Assembly: GCA_028282595.1 (NCBI GenBank) | Contig: JANQHQ010000036.1 | Coordinates: forward strand, 1-64,000 | Length of the DNA stretch: 64,000 nt | Direction of reading: 5' to 3' | Source of the DNA: Chlorobium sp. | GTDB taxonomy: Bacteria; Bacteroidota; Chlorobiia; Chlorobiales; Chlorobiaceae | In this document: in pieces, positions 9,338 through 18,002 of the stretch | Position numbering within the stretch: the first letter of the stretch is position 1 | Layout: each line of letters starts with the position of its first letter | The notes under the pieces: generated by a model | Databases searched by the model: none | What the model was told of the DNA's origin: nothing | What the model saw: the letters and a program-made list of their open reading frames with translations, nothing else | Made by a program: the position numbers and the translations under genes

Positions 9338-10477
9338 ATGAGCCTCTCCATGCAGATAAGAACGATACTCCTTATCCTCTTCCTGCTCACCCTGCAGACA
9401 GAGGCGGTCACGGCCGGCGTACAGAAGGAGGCCCCTCTCGACCTGAAAATCGGGCAGATGATCATGGTCGGCTTCCGGGGCACCGCTCTCGACGAAGCCC
9501 CCGGCCTTGCCGGGGACCTGGAAGCGCAACGTATCGGGGGAGTGGTCCTGTTCGATTACGACGTACCCTCCCGCAGCGCGGGAAGAAACATAACCTCTCC
9601 CCGGCAGCTTCGCGATCTCACGCGCGAGCTGCAGCAAAACGCATCGACCCCCCTGTTTATCGCAATCGACGAGGAAGGCGGAAGAGTCAGCCGCCTGAAG
9701 GCGAAATACGGTTTCCCCGAAACCGTCTCCGCCGCCTCGCTCGGCAGGCTGGGCGACACGGACAGCACCTTTCGCGCAGCCCTCTCGACCGCCGAAACAC
9801 TGAAGAACGCCGGCATAAACCTCAATTTCGCCCCGGTGGTCGATCTCGACATCAACCCGGCCAACCCGGTCATCGGAAGCCTCGAACGGAGCTTTTCAGC
9901 CGATCCCGTCGTCGCCACGAACCAGGCCGAAGCCGTCGTCAGGGCGATGCACAGCCAAAACGTCATCGCTGCCCTCAAGCACTTTCCGGGCCACGGCAGC
10001 TCGACCGCCGACACGCACAAGGATTTCACCGATGTCACGCGGACATGGAAAAGCATCGAACTGGAACCCTACAGGAGACTCATCGCTCGCGGTTATGAGG
10101 ACTTCGTCATGACGGCCCACGTCTACAACGCGAAACTCGACAGCCTCTATCCGGCAACGCTCTCGCACAAAATCGTAACCGGTCTCCTTCGCGACACTCT
10201 CGGTTTCAAGGGCCCGGTTGTCAGCGACGACATGCAGATGCAGGCCATAGCCGCTCATTACGATCTGGAAACCGCGATCGGTCTGGCGATCGGCGCGGGC
10301 GTCGATATCCTGCTCTTCGCAAACAACTCGGTCTACGACCCCGACATCGCCGAAAAAGCCTTGGCGATCATCAGGAAACTGGTCGAAACGGGCTCGGTGA
10401 GCCCGGAACGCATCGACCGCTCCTACCGGCGCATCATGAAACTCAAAAAAAGCCGCCTGCAAGAGGCCCCGTCATGA
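9338..10477 (+). CDS. nagZ: Glycoside hydrolase family 3 beta-N-acetylhexosaminidase (NagZ-like), exported
   Basis: Family 3 enzymes of this kind remove N-acetylglucosamine from muropeptides in peptidoglycan recycling. The 379-residue protein has an N-terminal signal peptide (ILLILFLLTLQTEAVTAG), the signature KHFPGHGSSTADTHKD from K214, and the nucleophile motif SDDMQMQA at 296-303. The signal sequence suggests a periplasmic or lipoprotein-like location, unlike cytoplasmic NagZ of enterobacteria. The stop overlaps the sixA start by 4 bp. Confidence 0.87.
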   Translation: MSLSMQIRTILLILFLLTLQTEAVTAGVQKEAPLDLKIGQMIMVGFRGTALDEAPGLAGDLEAQRIGGVVLFDYDVPSRSAGRNITSPRQLRDLTRELQQNASTPLFIAIDEEGGRVSRLKAKYGFPETVSAASLGRLGDTDSTFRAALSTAETLKNAGINLNFAPVVDLDINPANPVIGSLERSFSADPVVATNQAEAVVRAMHSQNVIAALKHFPGHGSSTADTHKDFTDVTRTWKSIELEPYRRLIARGYEDFVMTAHVYNAKLDSLYPATLSHKIVTGLLRDTLGFKGPVVSDDMQMQAIAAHYDLETAIGLAIGAGVDILLFANNSVYDPDIAEKALAIIRKLVETGSVSPERIDRSYRRIMKLKKSRLQEAPS

Positions 10478-10968
10478 AAACACTCTACCTCGTCCGTCAC
10501 GCGAAATCGAGCTGGGACAATGTGAACATGGCCGATTTCGACCGCCCCCTCAACGGGCGCGGCAAAAAGAACGCTCCATTCATGGGCGAACTGATGCAAG
10601 AAAAAAACGTACGGCCCGACCTCGTCGTATCGAGCCCGGCGAACAGGGCGATCACCACGGCCGAAGCGTTCTCTGAAGCGCTGGGCTACCCGCCGGAGAA
10701 GATCGAAAAGCGGATGGAAATCTACGAGGGGGGCATCAACGAGATGCTCCGGCTCGTGCGCGGGATACCGGAAACCTGCGATACCGTGATGCTTTTCGGT
10801 CACAATCCGACGCTGACCGTTTTTGCGGGATTCGTTTCGGGACACCGGCTGGAGAACATCGTCACCTGCGGTGTCGTGCGCATCGATATGAGCGGCGACT
10901 CCTGGCAGGAAACCATGATGGACTCGGGAACCCTCGCATGGTACGAGTACCCGAAGAAATATCAGTAG
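10474..10968 (+). CDS. sixA: Phosphohistidine phosphatase SixA
   Basis: The 164-residue histidine-phosphatase-superfamily protein opens with the catalytic LVRHAKSSW (nucleophile H9), and has the second-histidine motif LFGHNPTLT, as in SixA, which removes phosphate from histidine phosphotransfer domains. There is no mutase-like insertion, so SixA is preferred over a phosphoglycerate mutase. It starts at the ATGA overlapping the upstream glycosidase stop and converges with gpsA only 8 bp later, with no visible terminator in that gap. Confidence 0.85.
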   Translation: MKTLYLVRHAKSSWDNVNMADFDRPLNGRGKKNAPFMGELMQEKNVRPDLVVSSPANRAITTAEAFSEALGYPPEKIEKRMEIYEGGINEMLRLVRGIPETCDTVMLFGHNPTLTVFAGFVSGHRLENIVTCGVVRIDMSGDSWQETMMDSGTLAWYEYPKKYQ

Positions 10969-10976
10969 GCAACGTC

Positions 10977-11984
10977 CTATTCACCAAGCTCCTTCTTCGG
11001 CTCACGCGTCATCAGATCGAGAATGGCCTCTGCGGCAGGCTTGTTTTCGAACAGCATGCCGTATACAGCGCGGGTGATCGGCATATCGACGCCGAGCTTC
11101 CTGCCGAGAGCGTCCACGGCCTTTGTGGTCATGACGCCTTCGGCGACCATCTTCATCCCGCCGGTAACATCGTCCAGTTGCCTGCCCCTGCCGATCTGTT
11201 CGCCGACATAGCGGTTGCGGCTGTGACGACTCAGGCAGGTCACGACAAGATCCCCTATGCCGGAAAGCCCCGAAGCGGTCATGGGATCACCCCCGAGCCG
11301 TTCGGCCAGGCGTGAGATTTCAGCAAGCCCCCTGGTGATGATCGCCGCTTTGGCGTTGTCGCCGAAGCCGAGGCCGTCGGATATGCCGGCCGCGATCGCG
11401 ATGATGTTCTTCACCGAGCCGGCGATTTCCACGCCGACGATATCGGTGTTGACATAGACCCTGAAACGGTCGGTATGGAAGATCTCCTGAACCTTTTCCG
11501 CGGTTTCCTGAGAGGTCGAAGCCGCAACGACCGTCGTGGGGTGCTTCTGTGAAACCTCTTCGGCATGGCTGGGACCGTAGAGCACGGCGACGCGATCGGG
11601 AGTGACGCCGGGCAGGACCTCCAGAACAACCTCCGACAGGCGCTCTCCCGTATCGATTTCGATTCCCTTGGCAACGTTGACCAGGAGCGCCCGGCCGAGA
11701 GGACCCCCCCGCAGGAACGAGAGGGTTTCGCGCAACGCCTGGGAGGGAACGGCCGTGACGATCATGCCCGCATCTTCCGCGGCGTTCGAAATGTCGTCGG
11801 TCACCCGGATGGTTTCCGGAAGCGCCACGCCCGGAAGGTACCGGTCGTTTTTGCGCGTCCGCTCGATCTCCCTCGCACATTCCGGACGGTGAGCCCAGAG
11901 CGTGACCGGATAGCCTTTCTCAGCGAGCAGCACGGCGAGCGTCGTACCCCAGCTTCCCGCACCCAGAACCGCAATCTTCATCAT
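10977..11984 (-). CDS. gpsA: Glycerol-3-phosphate dehydrogenase [NAD(P)+]
   Basis: GpsA reduces dihydroxyacetone phosphate to glycerol-3-phosphate for phospholipid synthesis. The 335-residue protein has the NAD motif GAGSWGTTLA (residues 8-17), VNVAKGIE, GPSHAEEV, the catalytic-lysine segment SVKNIIAIAAGISDGLGFGDN, and the C-terminal SGIGDLVVTC, all diagnostic. It lies 16 bp downstream of plsY, the next enzyme of the pathway, so the two form an operon for lysophosphatidate synthesis. Confidence 0.95.
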   Translation of the reverse strand: MMKIAVLGAGSWGTTLAVLLAEKGYPVTLWAHRPECAREIERTRKNDRYLPGVALPETIRVTDDISNAAEDAGMIVTAVPSQALRETLSFLRGGPLGRALLVNVAKGIEIDTGERLSEVVLEVLPGVTPDRVAVLYGPSHAEEVSQKHPTTVVAASTSQETAEKVQEIFHTDRFRVYVNTDIVGVEIAGSVKNIIAIAAGISDGLGFGDNAKAAIITRGLAEISRLAERLGGDPMTASGLSGIGDLVVTCLSRHSRNRYVGEQIGRGRQLDDVTGGMKMVAEGVMTTKAVDALGRKLGVDMPITRAVYGMLFENKPAAEAILDLMTREPKKELGE

Positions 11985-12000
11985 CCTTCCGCGGGAGACC

Positions 12001-12708
12001 TCAGGCGTGGCCGCCGAACTTCACTCTGTTTTCGCTTCCGGAAAGCAGCCGGCGGATGTTGGCCCTGTGCGTATAGAGAATGGCGGCCGCGACGATAAAG
12101 CCGAAAATAAGCAGGTGATAGTCCAAGCTGTCGTGAATGAACACGTTGGTGTTGAACAGCTTGATATAGTAATCCAGCCCCCCGCCGAGATCGAAGATGT
12201 ATTTCCTGACGGCTATGATCAGCGGAAAAGCGAGCGCCGCAAGCATCGACGCCACGGAGACGTACCTCGAAAGGAAAATGGTCAGCAGGAAAATCCCCAG
12301 AACGATCAGCGTCGTCACCGGCGCGATACCGAACATCATGCCGGCGGCGGTACTGACGCCCTTGCCACCCCGAAAACCGGCGAAAACAGTGAATACGTGA
12401 CCGAAGACCGCGCTCAGTCCGGCCAGCAGCCGCAATGCGATGGGGTTGATGTCCGGAAGCGCCCCGATCGGATTGGCTTCGAAGAAGACCACGACGGATA
12501 TCGCACCGACAGCCCCCTTGACGATATCGAGAACGGTCACCGCAAGGCCCGCCTTCCAGCCCAGCACACGGAACGCATTGGTGCCGCCGGCGTTGCCGCT
12601 GCCGTAATCGCGGACATCGATTCCCCTGAGCATCTTTCCGGCAATAATGCTGGTCGGTATCGAACCGATGAGATAGCTCACCGCCAGCATGACAATCAGT
12701 GTAACCAT
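12001..12708 (-). CDS. plsY: Acyl-phosphate:glycerol-3-phosphate acyltransferase
   Basis: PlsY is a membrane enzyme that transfers acyl groups from acyl phosphate to glycerol-3-phosphate. The product has the expected five or so hydrophobic helices and the three loop motifs: GSGNAGGTNAFRVLG, GGKGVSTAAG, and the late HRANIRRLLSGSEN. The ATG at 12708 (235 residues) is chosen because it opens directly into the first helix; a GTG at 12735, 4 bp from the purM stop, is an alternative start. It lies between purM and gpsA in one minus-strand group. Confidence 0.92.
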   Translation of the reverse strand: MVTLIVMLAVSYLIGSIPTSIIAGKMLRGIDVRDYGSGNAGGTNAFRVLGWKAGLAVTVLDIVKGAVGAISVVVFFEANPIGALPDINPIALRLLAGLSAVFGHVFTVFAGFRGGKGVSTAAGMMFGIAPVTTLIVLGIFLLTIFLSRYVSVASMLAALAFPLIIAVRKYIFDLGGGLDYYIKLFNTNVFIHDSLDYHLLIFGFIVAAAILYTHRANIRRLLSGSENRVKFGGHA

Positions 12709-12739
12709 TGCACCCGAGGTTTGTTCAACAAACACCGCC

Positions 12740-13732
12740 TTACCGTAATGCGGTGACCCGACCTATAATGTAAGCATTTTCCCGATTTGCCTTCAAATGC
12801 TCCATAATCCCCTCCACCGCGCCGGGGGCGACGACCAGGACGAGGCCGAGGCCGAGATTGAAGGTTCTCCGCATATCCTCTTCGGGCACACGACCCTCCC
12901 TGCGGATAAGATCGAAGATCGGCGGCTCGGGCCATGCCTTCCAGTCGACGTCGAGACCGAGCCCTTCGGGGACGATACGCATGGTATTACCCATGAGACC
13001 GCCGCCGGTAATATGCGACATGCCGCGAATTCCTTCGGAACCGAGCAGGGGCTCGATCACCGGAAGATAGGAACGGTGGACCTTCAGCAGCTCTTCACCT
13101 ATGGTTCCCCCGAGCCCCTTCCCGGTCTCTCCCAGTTTCCCCTCGAAAACCTTTCTGGCAAGGGAATAGCCGTTGGTGTGCAGACCGGTGGACGGCAGAC
13201 CGATCATCACGTCCCCCGCCGAGATCCCTGCACCGCTCACGATACGGTCGCGGTCGACCACCCCGACAATCGTACCCGCGAGATCGAAATCGTCCTCGGC
13301 ATACACTCCCGGCATTTCGGCCGTCTCCCCGCCGATAAGGGCGCAGCCGTTTTCCCGGCAGGCGTTCACCATTCCCCTGACGACATCGGCCGCCTTGCCG
13401 GGCGCGAGTTTGCCGCAGGCGTAGTAATCGAGAAAGAAGAGGGGCCTCGCGCCGCACACCAGAATATCGTTCACGCAGTGGTTGACGAGACAGGCGCCGA
13501 TGGTATCGTAACGGCCGGTCTCGGCGGCGACTTTCAGCTTGGTGCCGACGCCGTCGATACTGCTGACGAGAACCGGTTGTTCATACGCCGTGAAATCCGG
13601 CTGAAAAAAGCCGCCGAACGCTCCTATGTCGGTCATCACCTGACCGGTGAAGGTCCGGCGGACATGCGGCTTGATCAGGCGCACGAACTCCTCGCCCGCG
13701 CTGATATCGACCCCCGACGTCTTGTAATCCAT
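12740..13732 (-). CDS. purM: Phosphoribosylformylglycinamidine cyclo-ligase
   Basis: PurM closes the imidazole ring to make aminoimidazole ribonucleotide in purine synthesis. The 330-residue protein starts MDYKTSGVDISAGEE, has the VSSIDGVGTKLKVA and NHCVNDILVCGARPLFFLDY motifs, GGETAEMPG, and GISAGDVMIGLPSTGLHTNGYSL split across the family signature. CAGGGA lies four bases before the ATG. The same frame runs further upstream but is out of register with any homologous sequence, so it is excluded. It is followed by plsY. Confidence 0.95.
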   Translation of the reverse strand: MDYKTSGVDISAGEEFVRLIKPHVRRTFTGQVMTDIGAFGGFFQPDFTAYEQPVLVSSIDGVGTKLKVAAETGRYDTIGACLVNHCVNDILVCGARPLFFLDYYACGKLAPGKAADVVRGMVNACRENGCALIGGETAEMPGVYAEDDFDLAGTIVGVVDRDRIVSGAGISAGDVMIGLPSTGLHTNGYSLARKVFEGKLGETGKGLGGTIGEELLKVHRSYLPVIEPLLGSEGIRGMSHITGGGLMGNTMRIVPEGLGLDVDWKAWPEPPIFDLIRREGRVPEEDMRRTFNLGLGLVLVVAPGAVEGIMEHLKANRENAYIIGRVTALR

Positions 13733-13782
13733 AAAATCCCTGTTTTTAACGTTCACGATCGCGGTCTCCGGACACACCGGCG

Positions 13783-15201
13783 CTATCCCCGCTTCTGCAC
13801 GGGCGTATCGAAGATCCGGCTCGTCTCCTCTCCGGAGAAAAACTCCCGGTGCAGGCTCTGAAGCGCCTTCGGCACATCGCCCTCCTCGACAACGAACCCG
13901 ACGTTTATCTCGGAGGCTCCCTGGGAAATCATCCTGAGATTGACGCTTTTGAGAGAGCTGAAAATCCTTCCGGCAACGCCTTTCGATGTCCTGAGATTGT
14001 CGCCGACGACGCTGACCGTGGCGACCCGGTGCTCCAGCTCGACCTCGCCCATTCTGCCGAGCTCCCGCGCGATCTCCTCGACCTTCGGCGAATCGCTCAC
14101 CGTGAGAGAGACCGAAACCTCGCTGGTTGAAATCATCTCGACCGAAACCCCTGCCCGGGCGAAGACGTTGAAAAAGTCCACCAGGAAACCGTGACGCCCG
14201 AGCATCCTGTTCGAACGGAAGTTGACGATGCACTGCCCTTTCTTGACGGCGATCGATTTGACGAGTCCGCCGTAGCTCATGCCCTCGAGAAGTGCGGGAT
14301 CATCGGTGATCACCGTTCCTCTCGCCGCGGGATGGTGCGCGTTGAGTACATAGACCGGAATGTTATGCCTGACGGCGGGGGCGATGGTGTCGGGATGCAA
14401 CACCTTTGCGCCCAGATAGGCCAGCTCGGCCGCCTCGGAAAACGTCATGACGCGGATGCTTCTTGCGTCGGGCACGATCCGGGGATCCGAGGTCATCACA
14501 CCGTCCACGTCGGTCCATATCTGTATCTGGTCCGAGGACAGCCAGGCGCCGAGAAGGGCAGCGGTGAAATCCGACCCACCCCTTCCGAAGGTCGTGGTCC
14601 TGCCGTCCTTCGTCGAGCCGATGAATCCCTGGGTGATGACGGTTTTACCCTGTTCGAGCAGGGGCCTCACGGCGGTACTCACATTCTTTTCGCACAGCTC
14701 GTCGAGCGGACGGGCCGCCCCGAAGTTGTCGTCGGTGATGATGACCTCGCGTATGTCGAGCCACACGGCGTCGTGACCCGCATCACGCAGCGCCTCGCTG
14801 AAAACGCTTGTCGAGAGCAACTCGCCGAACGAACAGAAGGTATCGAACGACCTCGGGGTCAGCTCCCCGACAATATCGACACCCTTGACGAGCATTTCGA
14901 GTTCGGCGACATAACCCTCTACACGCTCCATCAGGGCGGCCTTCCGCCCGGCGTCCCCTATGAGCGTCTCGACCAGTTCACGGTGGTGCCGCCTGACCTC
15001 TCCGGCGAGCTCCATAGCCTCCTCAAGCCGGCTTCCACCGGCGGACTCGGCGATCTGTATGAGTTTATTGGTAATACCGCTGCAGGCACTGAGCACCACC
15101 AGGGGGGCCGCCTTCGCACTCTCCTCCGTAACGATCCTCATCGCCTGTTTCATGGCGGACGCCGTCCCGATGGACGTCCCCCCGAATTTCATTACAGCCA
15201 T
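13783..15201 (-). CDS. lysC: Aspartokinase with two ACT domains
   Basis: Aspartokinase makes aspartyl phosphate, the first step to lysine, threonine, methionine and diaminopimelate. The 472-residue product begins with KFGGTSIGTA, has the TQGFIGSTKDGRTTTFGRGGSDFTA-type catalytic region split over about 190-215, and ends in two ACT domains (from about 315), including VSVVGDNLRTSKGVAGRIFSS. The ATG at 15201 is chosen because it places KFGGTS at the usual position; the frame is open to 15234. The long form is typical of Bacteroidota/Chlorobi monofunctional LysC. Feedback by lysine or threonine is expected through the ACT domains. Confidence 0.92.
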   Translation of the reverse strand: MAVMKFGGTSIGTASAMKQAMRIVTEESAKAAPLVVLSACSGITNKLIQIAESAGGSRLEEAMELAGEVRRHHRELVETLIGDAGRKAALMERVEGYVAELEMLVKGVDIVGELTPRSFDTFCSFGELLSTSVFSEALRDAGHDAVWLDIREVIITDDNFGAARPLDELCEKNVSTAVRPLLEQGKTVITQGFIGSTKDGRTTTFGRGGSDFTAALLGAWLSSDQIQIWTDVDGVMTSDPRIVPDARSIRVMTFSEAAELAYLGAKVLHPDTIAPAVRHNIPVYVLNAHHPAARGTVITDDPALLEGMSYGGLVKSIAVKKGQCIVNFRSNRMLGRHGFLVDFFNVFARAGVSVEMISTSEVSVSLTVSDSPKVEEIARELGRMGEVELEHRVATVSVVGDNLRTSKGVAGRIFSSLKSVNLRMISQGASEINVGFVVEEGDVPKALQSLHREFFSGEETSRIFDTPVQKRG

Positions 15202-15254
15202 AACAGTTGTTATCTTCCTGAGACGATCGCTCAACCCAGGCGTGCTTGTTCTCC

Positions 15255-15842
15255 ATGTGTCACGAAACCCGATCCGGGCCGCCCGCGCCCTCCGCCAACT
15301 TCACGGAAAGGTCCGCTCACGGCGCCTTGAAACTGGTCGTCGTGCTTCTTCTGCTGCTCTCCGGCTGCGCCGGCGGGCACGTTTCTCAAGGCGTTAAATA
15401 TAGCGGAAAAAACACAAAATATTATACTCCCCTGCCGATCCCCGTCCATGAGGAAAAACTCATGGGCATGCTCGAAACCATAAGCGCTCTCCTCGGAACG
15501 GGTTACACCTACGGAGGCACGTCGGTCGCGGGTTTCGACTGTTCGGGATTCGTCCAGTACGTCTACCGTTCCGCCTTCGGAGCGTCTCTCCCGAGAACGT
15601 CACGGGAGCTGTCGAACTGGGGCAGAAAGGTTTCGAGAAGCGGACTCCGGCGGGGCGATCTCGTCTTTTTCAGGATCAAGGGTTCCCGCATCGATCATGT
15701 CGGCATCTACATCGACAACGATCTCTTCGTGCATGCGTCTTCGAGCCGGGGCGTAACCATAGGCAACCTCAACAACAGGTACTACGAGCGCCACTTTGCA
15801 CGTGCGACACGACTGCTGGAAGTACGCGACAGGGCGCGATGA
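15255..15842 (+). CDS. NlpC/P60 cell-wall peptidase lipoprotein
   Basis: NlpC/P60 enzymes cut gamma-glutamyl-diaminopimelate bonds in wall peptides. The product has a lipoprotein signal (LKLVVVLLLLLSGC) and then a complete NlpC/P60 domain: the nucleophile in FDCSGFVQYVYR, the base histidine in IDHVGIYI, and the third polar residue in FVHASS. The length is that of Spr/MepS-type endopeptidases. The exact start is uncertain: ATG at 15255 leaves a long basic leader, TTG at 15327 would give an ideal lipoprotein signal, and TTG at 15246 is also open. It is divergent from lysC. Confidence 0.87.
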   Translation: MCHETRSGPPAPSANFTERSAHGALKLVVVLLLLLSGCAGGHVSQGVKYSGKNTKYYTPLPIPVHEEKLMGMLETISALLGTGYTYGGTSVAGFDCSGFVQYVYRSAFGASLPRTSRELSNWGRKVSRSGLRRGDLVFFRIKGSRIDHVGIYIDNDLFVHASSSRGVTIGNLNNRYYERHFARATRLLEVRDRAR

Positions 15843-15913
15843 TCGTCCGTGCAAGAGGAACGGTGCATTTCGGTGAACGGGGATCGACGCTTCCGGATTT
15901 ACGTTACGGTTGT

Positions 15914-16046
15914 GGGCACCTCTATGTATTTTCATGAGTCCTGACAGGTCGGGATGAGGATTTTGCGCACCGTAAAGCCGACTTAAAACAGTCGGCGCGA
16001 TTGTTCAAAACGAAGCAATTGAAGCGCGGAATAAATAGAGGTATCC
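15914..16046 (+). repeat. Repeat family B, copy 2
   Basis: The left end is GGGCACCTCTATGTATT and the right end AATAGAGGTATCC is its imperfect reverse complement. Inside are a hairpin (TCCTGACAGGTCGGGA), the shared GATGAGGATTTTG segment, a second unrelated stem (GCCGACTTAAAACAGTCGGC) and the shared AACGAAGCAATTGAAGCGCG block. It fills most of the gap between the NlpC/P60 gene and prmA. I see no clear target-site duplication. Confidence 0.75.
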
Positions 16047-16117
16047 TTATGAACGATTATGCCGTATATTAGCGCATCGGCATCTCTCTTTCGATCCTTT
16101 GAACGCCTTCGGCAGCC

Positions 16118-16981
16118 ATGGCCACGTCGCACGATTTTACGGAACTTGCCCTGACGCTTCCGCCCGAACTGATCGAGCCCTGCATCGGCCTGCTCTCGGG
16201 CCTGGGCATCGAGTATTTCCAGGAGGAGGAAAACCGTCTTCTCGCCTATCTCCCGGACTCGGCGTGGTCCGAAGAGAAGGAGCGGGAGATCCGGCGGACC
16301 CTCGCCACGGCCTTCGGGTCGGCTCCGGCCTGCACCGTCAGCCATCTCGCGGACAGAAACTGGAACGCCGAATGGGAAGCGCATCTTCAGCCGATAGAAG
16401 TTTCCGACCGTATCCTCATCGTTCAGAAACAGCGCGACAGCAGACCCGGACCCGGCCGGATCGTCATCGAGATCAATCCCAAAATGTCTTTCGGCACCGG
16501 CTACCACGCCTCGACGAGGCTCATGCTCCGCCAGCTCGAACGCCTCGACCTGAGGGAGAAGCGCATCGTCGATATCGGCACCGGCACCGGGGTTCTCGCC
16601 ATCGCCTGCAGAAAACTCGGCAACCGTCACGAGATAACGGCGTTCGACAACAACGACTGGGCGGTCGAAAACGCACGGGAGAACGTTCGTGAAAACGGCG
16701 CGGAGAACATCCGCGTGGAACGCCTCGACGCCGAAGAGGATCTCGATACGGTACTGAAAGGAGGCCACGACCTGATCCTCGCCAATATCAACCGAAACGT
16801 GATCGGACGGATTCTCCCGGCCGTACAAGCGCTGGCGCCCGGAGCGTCCGTCCTTCTGTCGGGCGTCATGATCTACGACGAACCCTGGCTGAACAAGCTG
16901 CTCGAGAAGCTCTCCTTTACAGCCTCGGCAACACTGTATGAGGACGAATGGCTCTCCTGCCTCGTCGAGCCCTCGTCCTGA
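16118..16981 (+). CDS. prmA: Ribosomal protein L11 methyltransferase
   Basis: PrmA trimethylates ribosomal protein L11 using S-adenosylmethionine. The 287-residue protein has an N-terminal substrate-recognition domain (about 1-100), the linker motif NPKMSFGTGYHAST, SAM-binding VDIGTGTGVLA (151-161), and the catalytic-domain LANINRNV. ATG at 16118 follows the repeat element by 71 bp. It is followed 19 bp later by the ppx-like gene. Confidence 0.92.
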   Translation: MATSHDFTELALTLPPELIEPCIGLLSGLGIEYFQEEENRLLAYLPDSAWSEEKEREIRRTLATAFGSAPACTVSHLADRNWNAEWEAHLQPIEVSDRILIVQKQRDSRPGPGRIVIEINPKMSFGTGYHASTRLMLRQLERLDLREKRIVDIGTGTGVLAIACRKLGNRHEITAFDNNDWAVENARENVRENGAENIRVERLDAEEDLDTVLKGGHDLILANINRNVIGRILPAVQALAPGASVLLSGVMIYDEPWLNKLLEKLSFTASATLYEDEWLSCLVEPSS

Positions 16982-17000
16982 CACCATCCGGAACAATCCC

Positions 17001-17993
17001 ATGAAACGAGCATCCTTTATCGATATTGGCACCAACACCGCCCTGCTGCTCGTCGCGGATCTCGATCCCGCGACCAACCGCATAGTGCCGGTCTTTCACA
17101 AGCAGACCATCGTCCGGCTCGGCAGGAACGTCGACGAGCAGAAAATCATCGACCAGGCCGCAATGCAGCGCCTGATCCAGTGCATGCTCGACTTCAGGGC
17201 GCTGAGCAAGGATCACGGCGCCCGGAAAATCGTCGCAACGGGCACGAGCGCTTTGCGCGACGCAAAAAACCGCATGGAGATCATCGACGAGGTCGTCAGG
17301 GCGACCGGTGTCGTCATCAAGACCCTGAGCGGAGAAGAAGAAGCCGTCATGACCTTCACCGGTGCGGTGGCCGGGATGGAACACACTCCCGAACGGTTCA
17401 CGGTCATCGATATCGGCGGAGGGAGCACCGAAATCTCAACGGGGGATGCCACCGCCGTGGAGGAAAGCGTCAGCCTCGATATCGGCTCGGTCCGTCTGAC
17501 CGAACGGTTCTTCTCCGCCCTGCCGCCCTCCGAAGAAGAGTTTCTGGCCGCAAAGGAGGTCGTCGACCGCATGCTCACGGAGAATCTCGAACCCTTTTTC
17601 GCAGGCAGGGAGCACGTTTTCGGCGTCGCCGGAACCCTCACCACGATCGCGTCCGTGGTCTCGGGCCTCGAAGCCTTCGATCCCCTGAAAATCCACGGTT
17701 ACCGGTTGCGGTACGAACAGGTCCGCGACCTCCTGAACGAATTCAGTTCCTCCTCCCTCGAACGGATCATGGAACGAGGTGTTCCGGAAGGAAGAGCCGA
17801 TGTCATTACGATGGGAACGCTCATTCTTCACCAGTTCATGCGGCTGCTCGGCGTGGACGAAATCACCGTCAGCATCCAGGGTCTCCGGTTCGGCCTGGCG
17901 CTGAGGGAGCTCATGGAGATGCGCGAGGAAGAGGAGGACGAAACACCCGCCGAGGCCGCCGAAGAAAACGGAGAGGAACCGGCCGGGGAATAA
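17001..17993 (+). CDS. ppx: Ppx/GppA family exopolyphosphatase / ppGpp-related phosphatase
   Basis: Ppx/GppA proteins hydrolyse polyphosphate or guanosine pentaphosphate. The 330-residue protein has the actin-like phosphate-1 motif DIGTNTALLLVAD (8-20), the ATSALRDAKN-type segment TGTSALRDAKN, SGEEEAVMTFTG, and phosphate-2 IDIGGGSTEIS. It is the short form without the extra C-terminal HD domain; instead it ends in a very acidic tail (EEEEDETPAEAAEENGEE). The ATG at 17001 follows prmA by 19 bp; a longer frame to 16938 would overlap prmA and lacks homology. Whether polyphosphate or pppGpp is the substrate cannot be told from the sequence. Confidence 0.88.
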   Translation: MKRASFIDIGTNTALLLVADLDPATNRIVPVFHKQTIVRLGRNVDEQKIIDQAAMQRLIQCMLDFRALSKDHGARKIVATGTSALRDAKNRMEIIDEVVRATGVVIKTLSGEEEAVMTFTGAVAGMEHTPERFTVIDIGGGSTEISTGDATAVEESVSLDIGSVRLTERFFSALPPSEEEFLAAKEVVDRMLTENLEPFFAGREHVFGVAGTLTTIASVVSGLEAFDPLKIHGYRLRYEQVRDLLNEFSSSSLERIMERGVPEGRADVITMGTLILHQFMRLLGVDEITVSIQGLRFGLALRELMEMREEEEDETPAEAAEENGEEPAGE

Positions 17994-18002
17994 CCGGCCT
18001 CC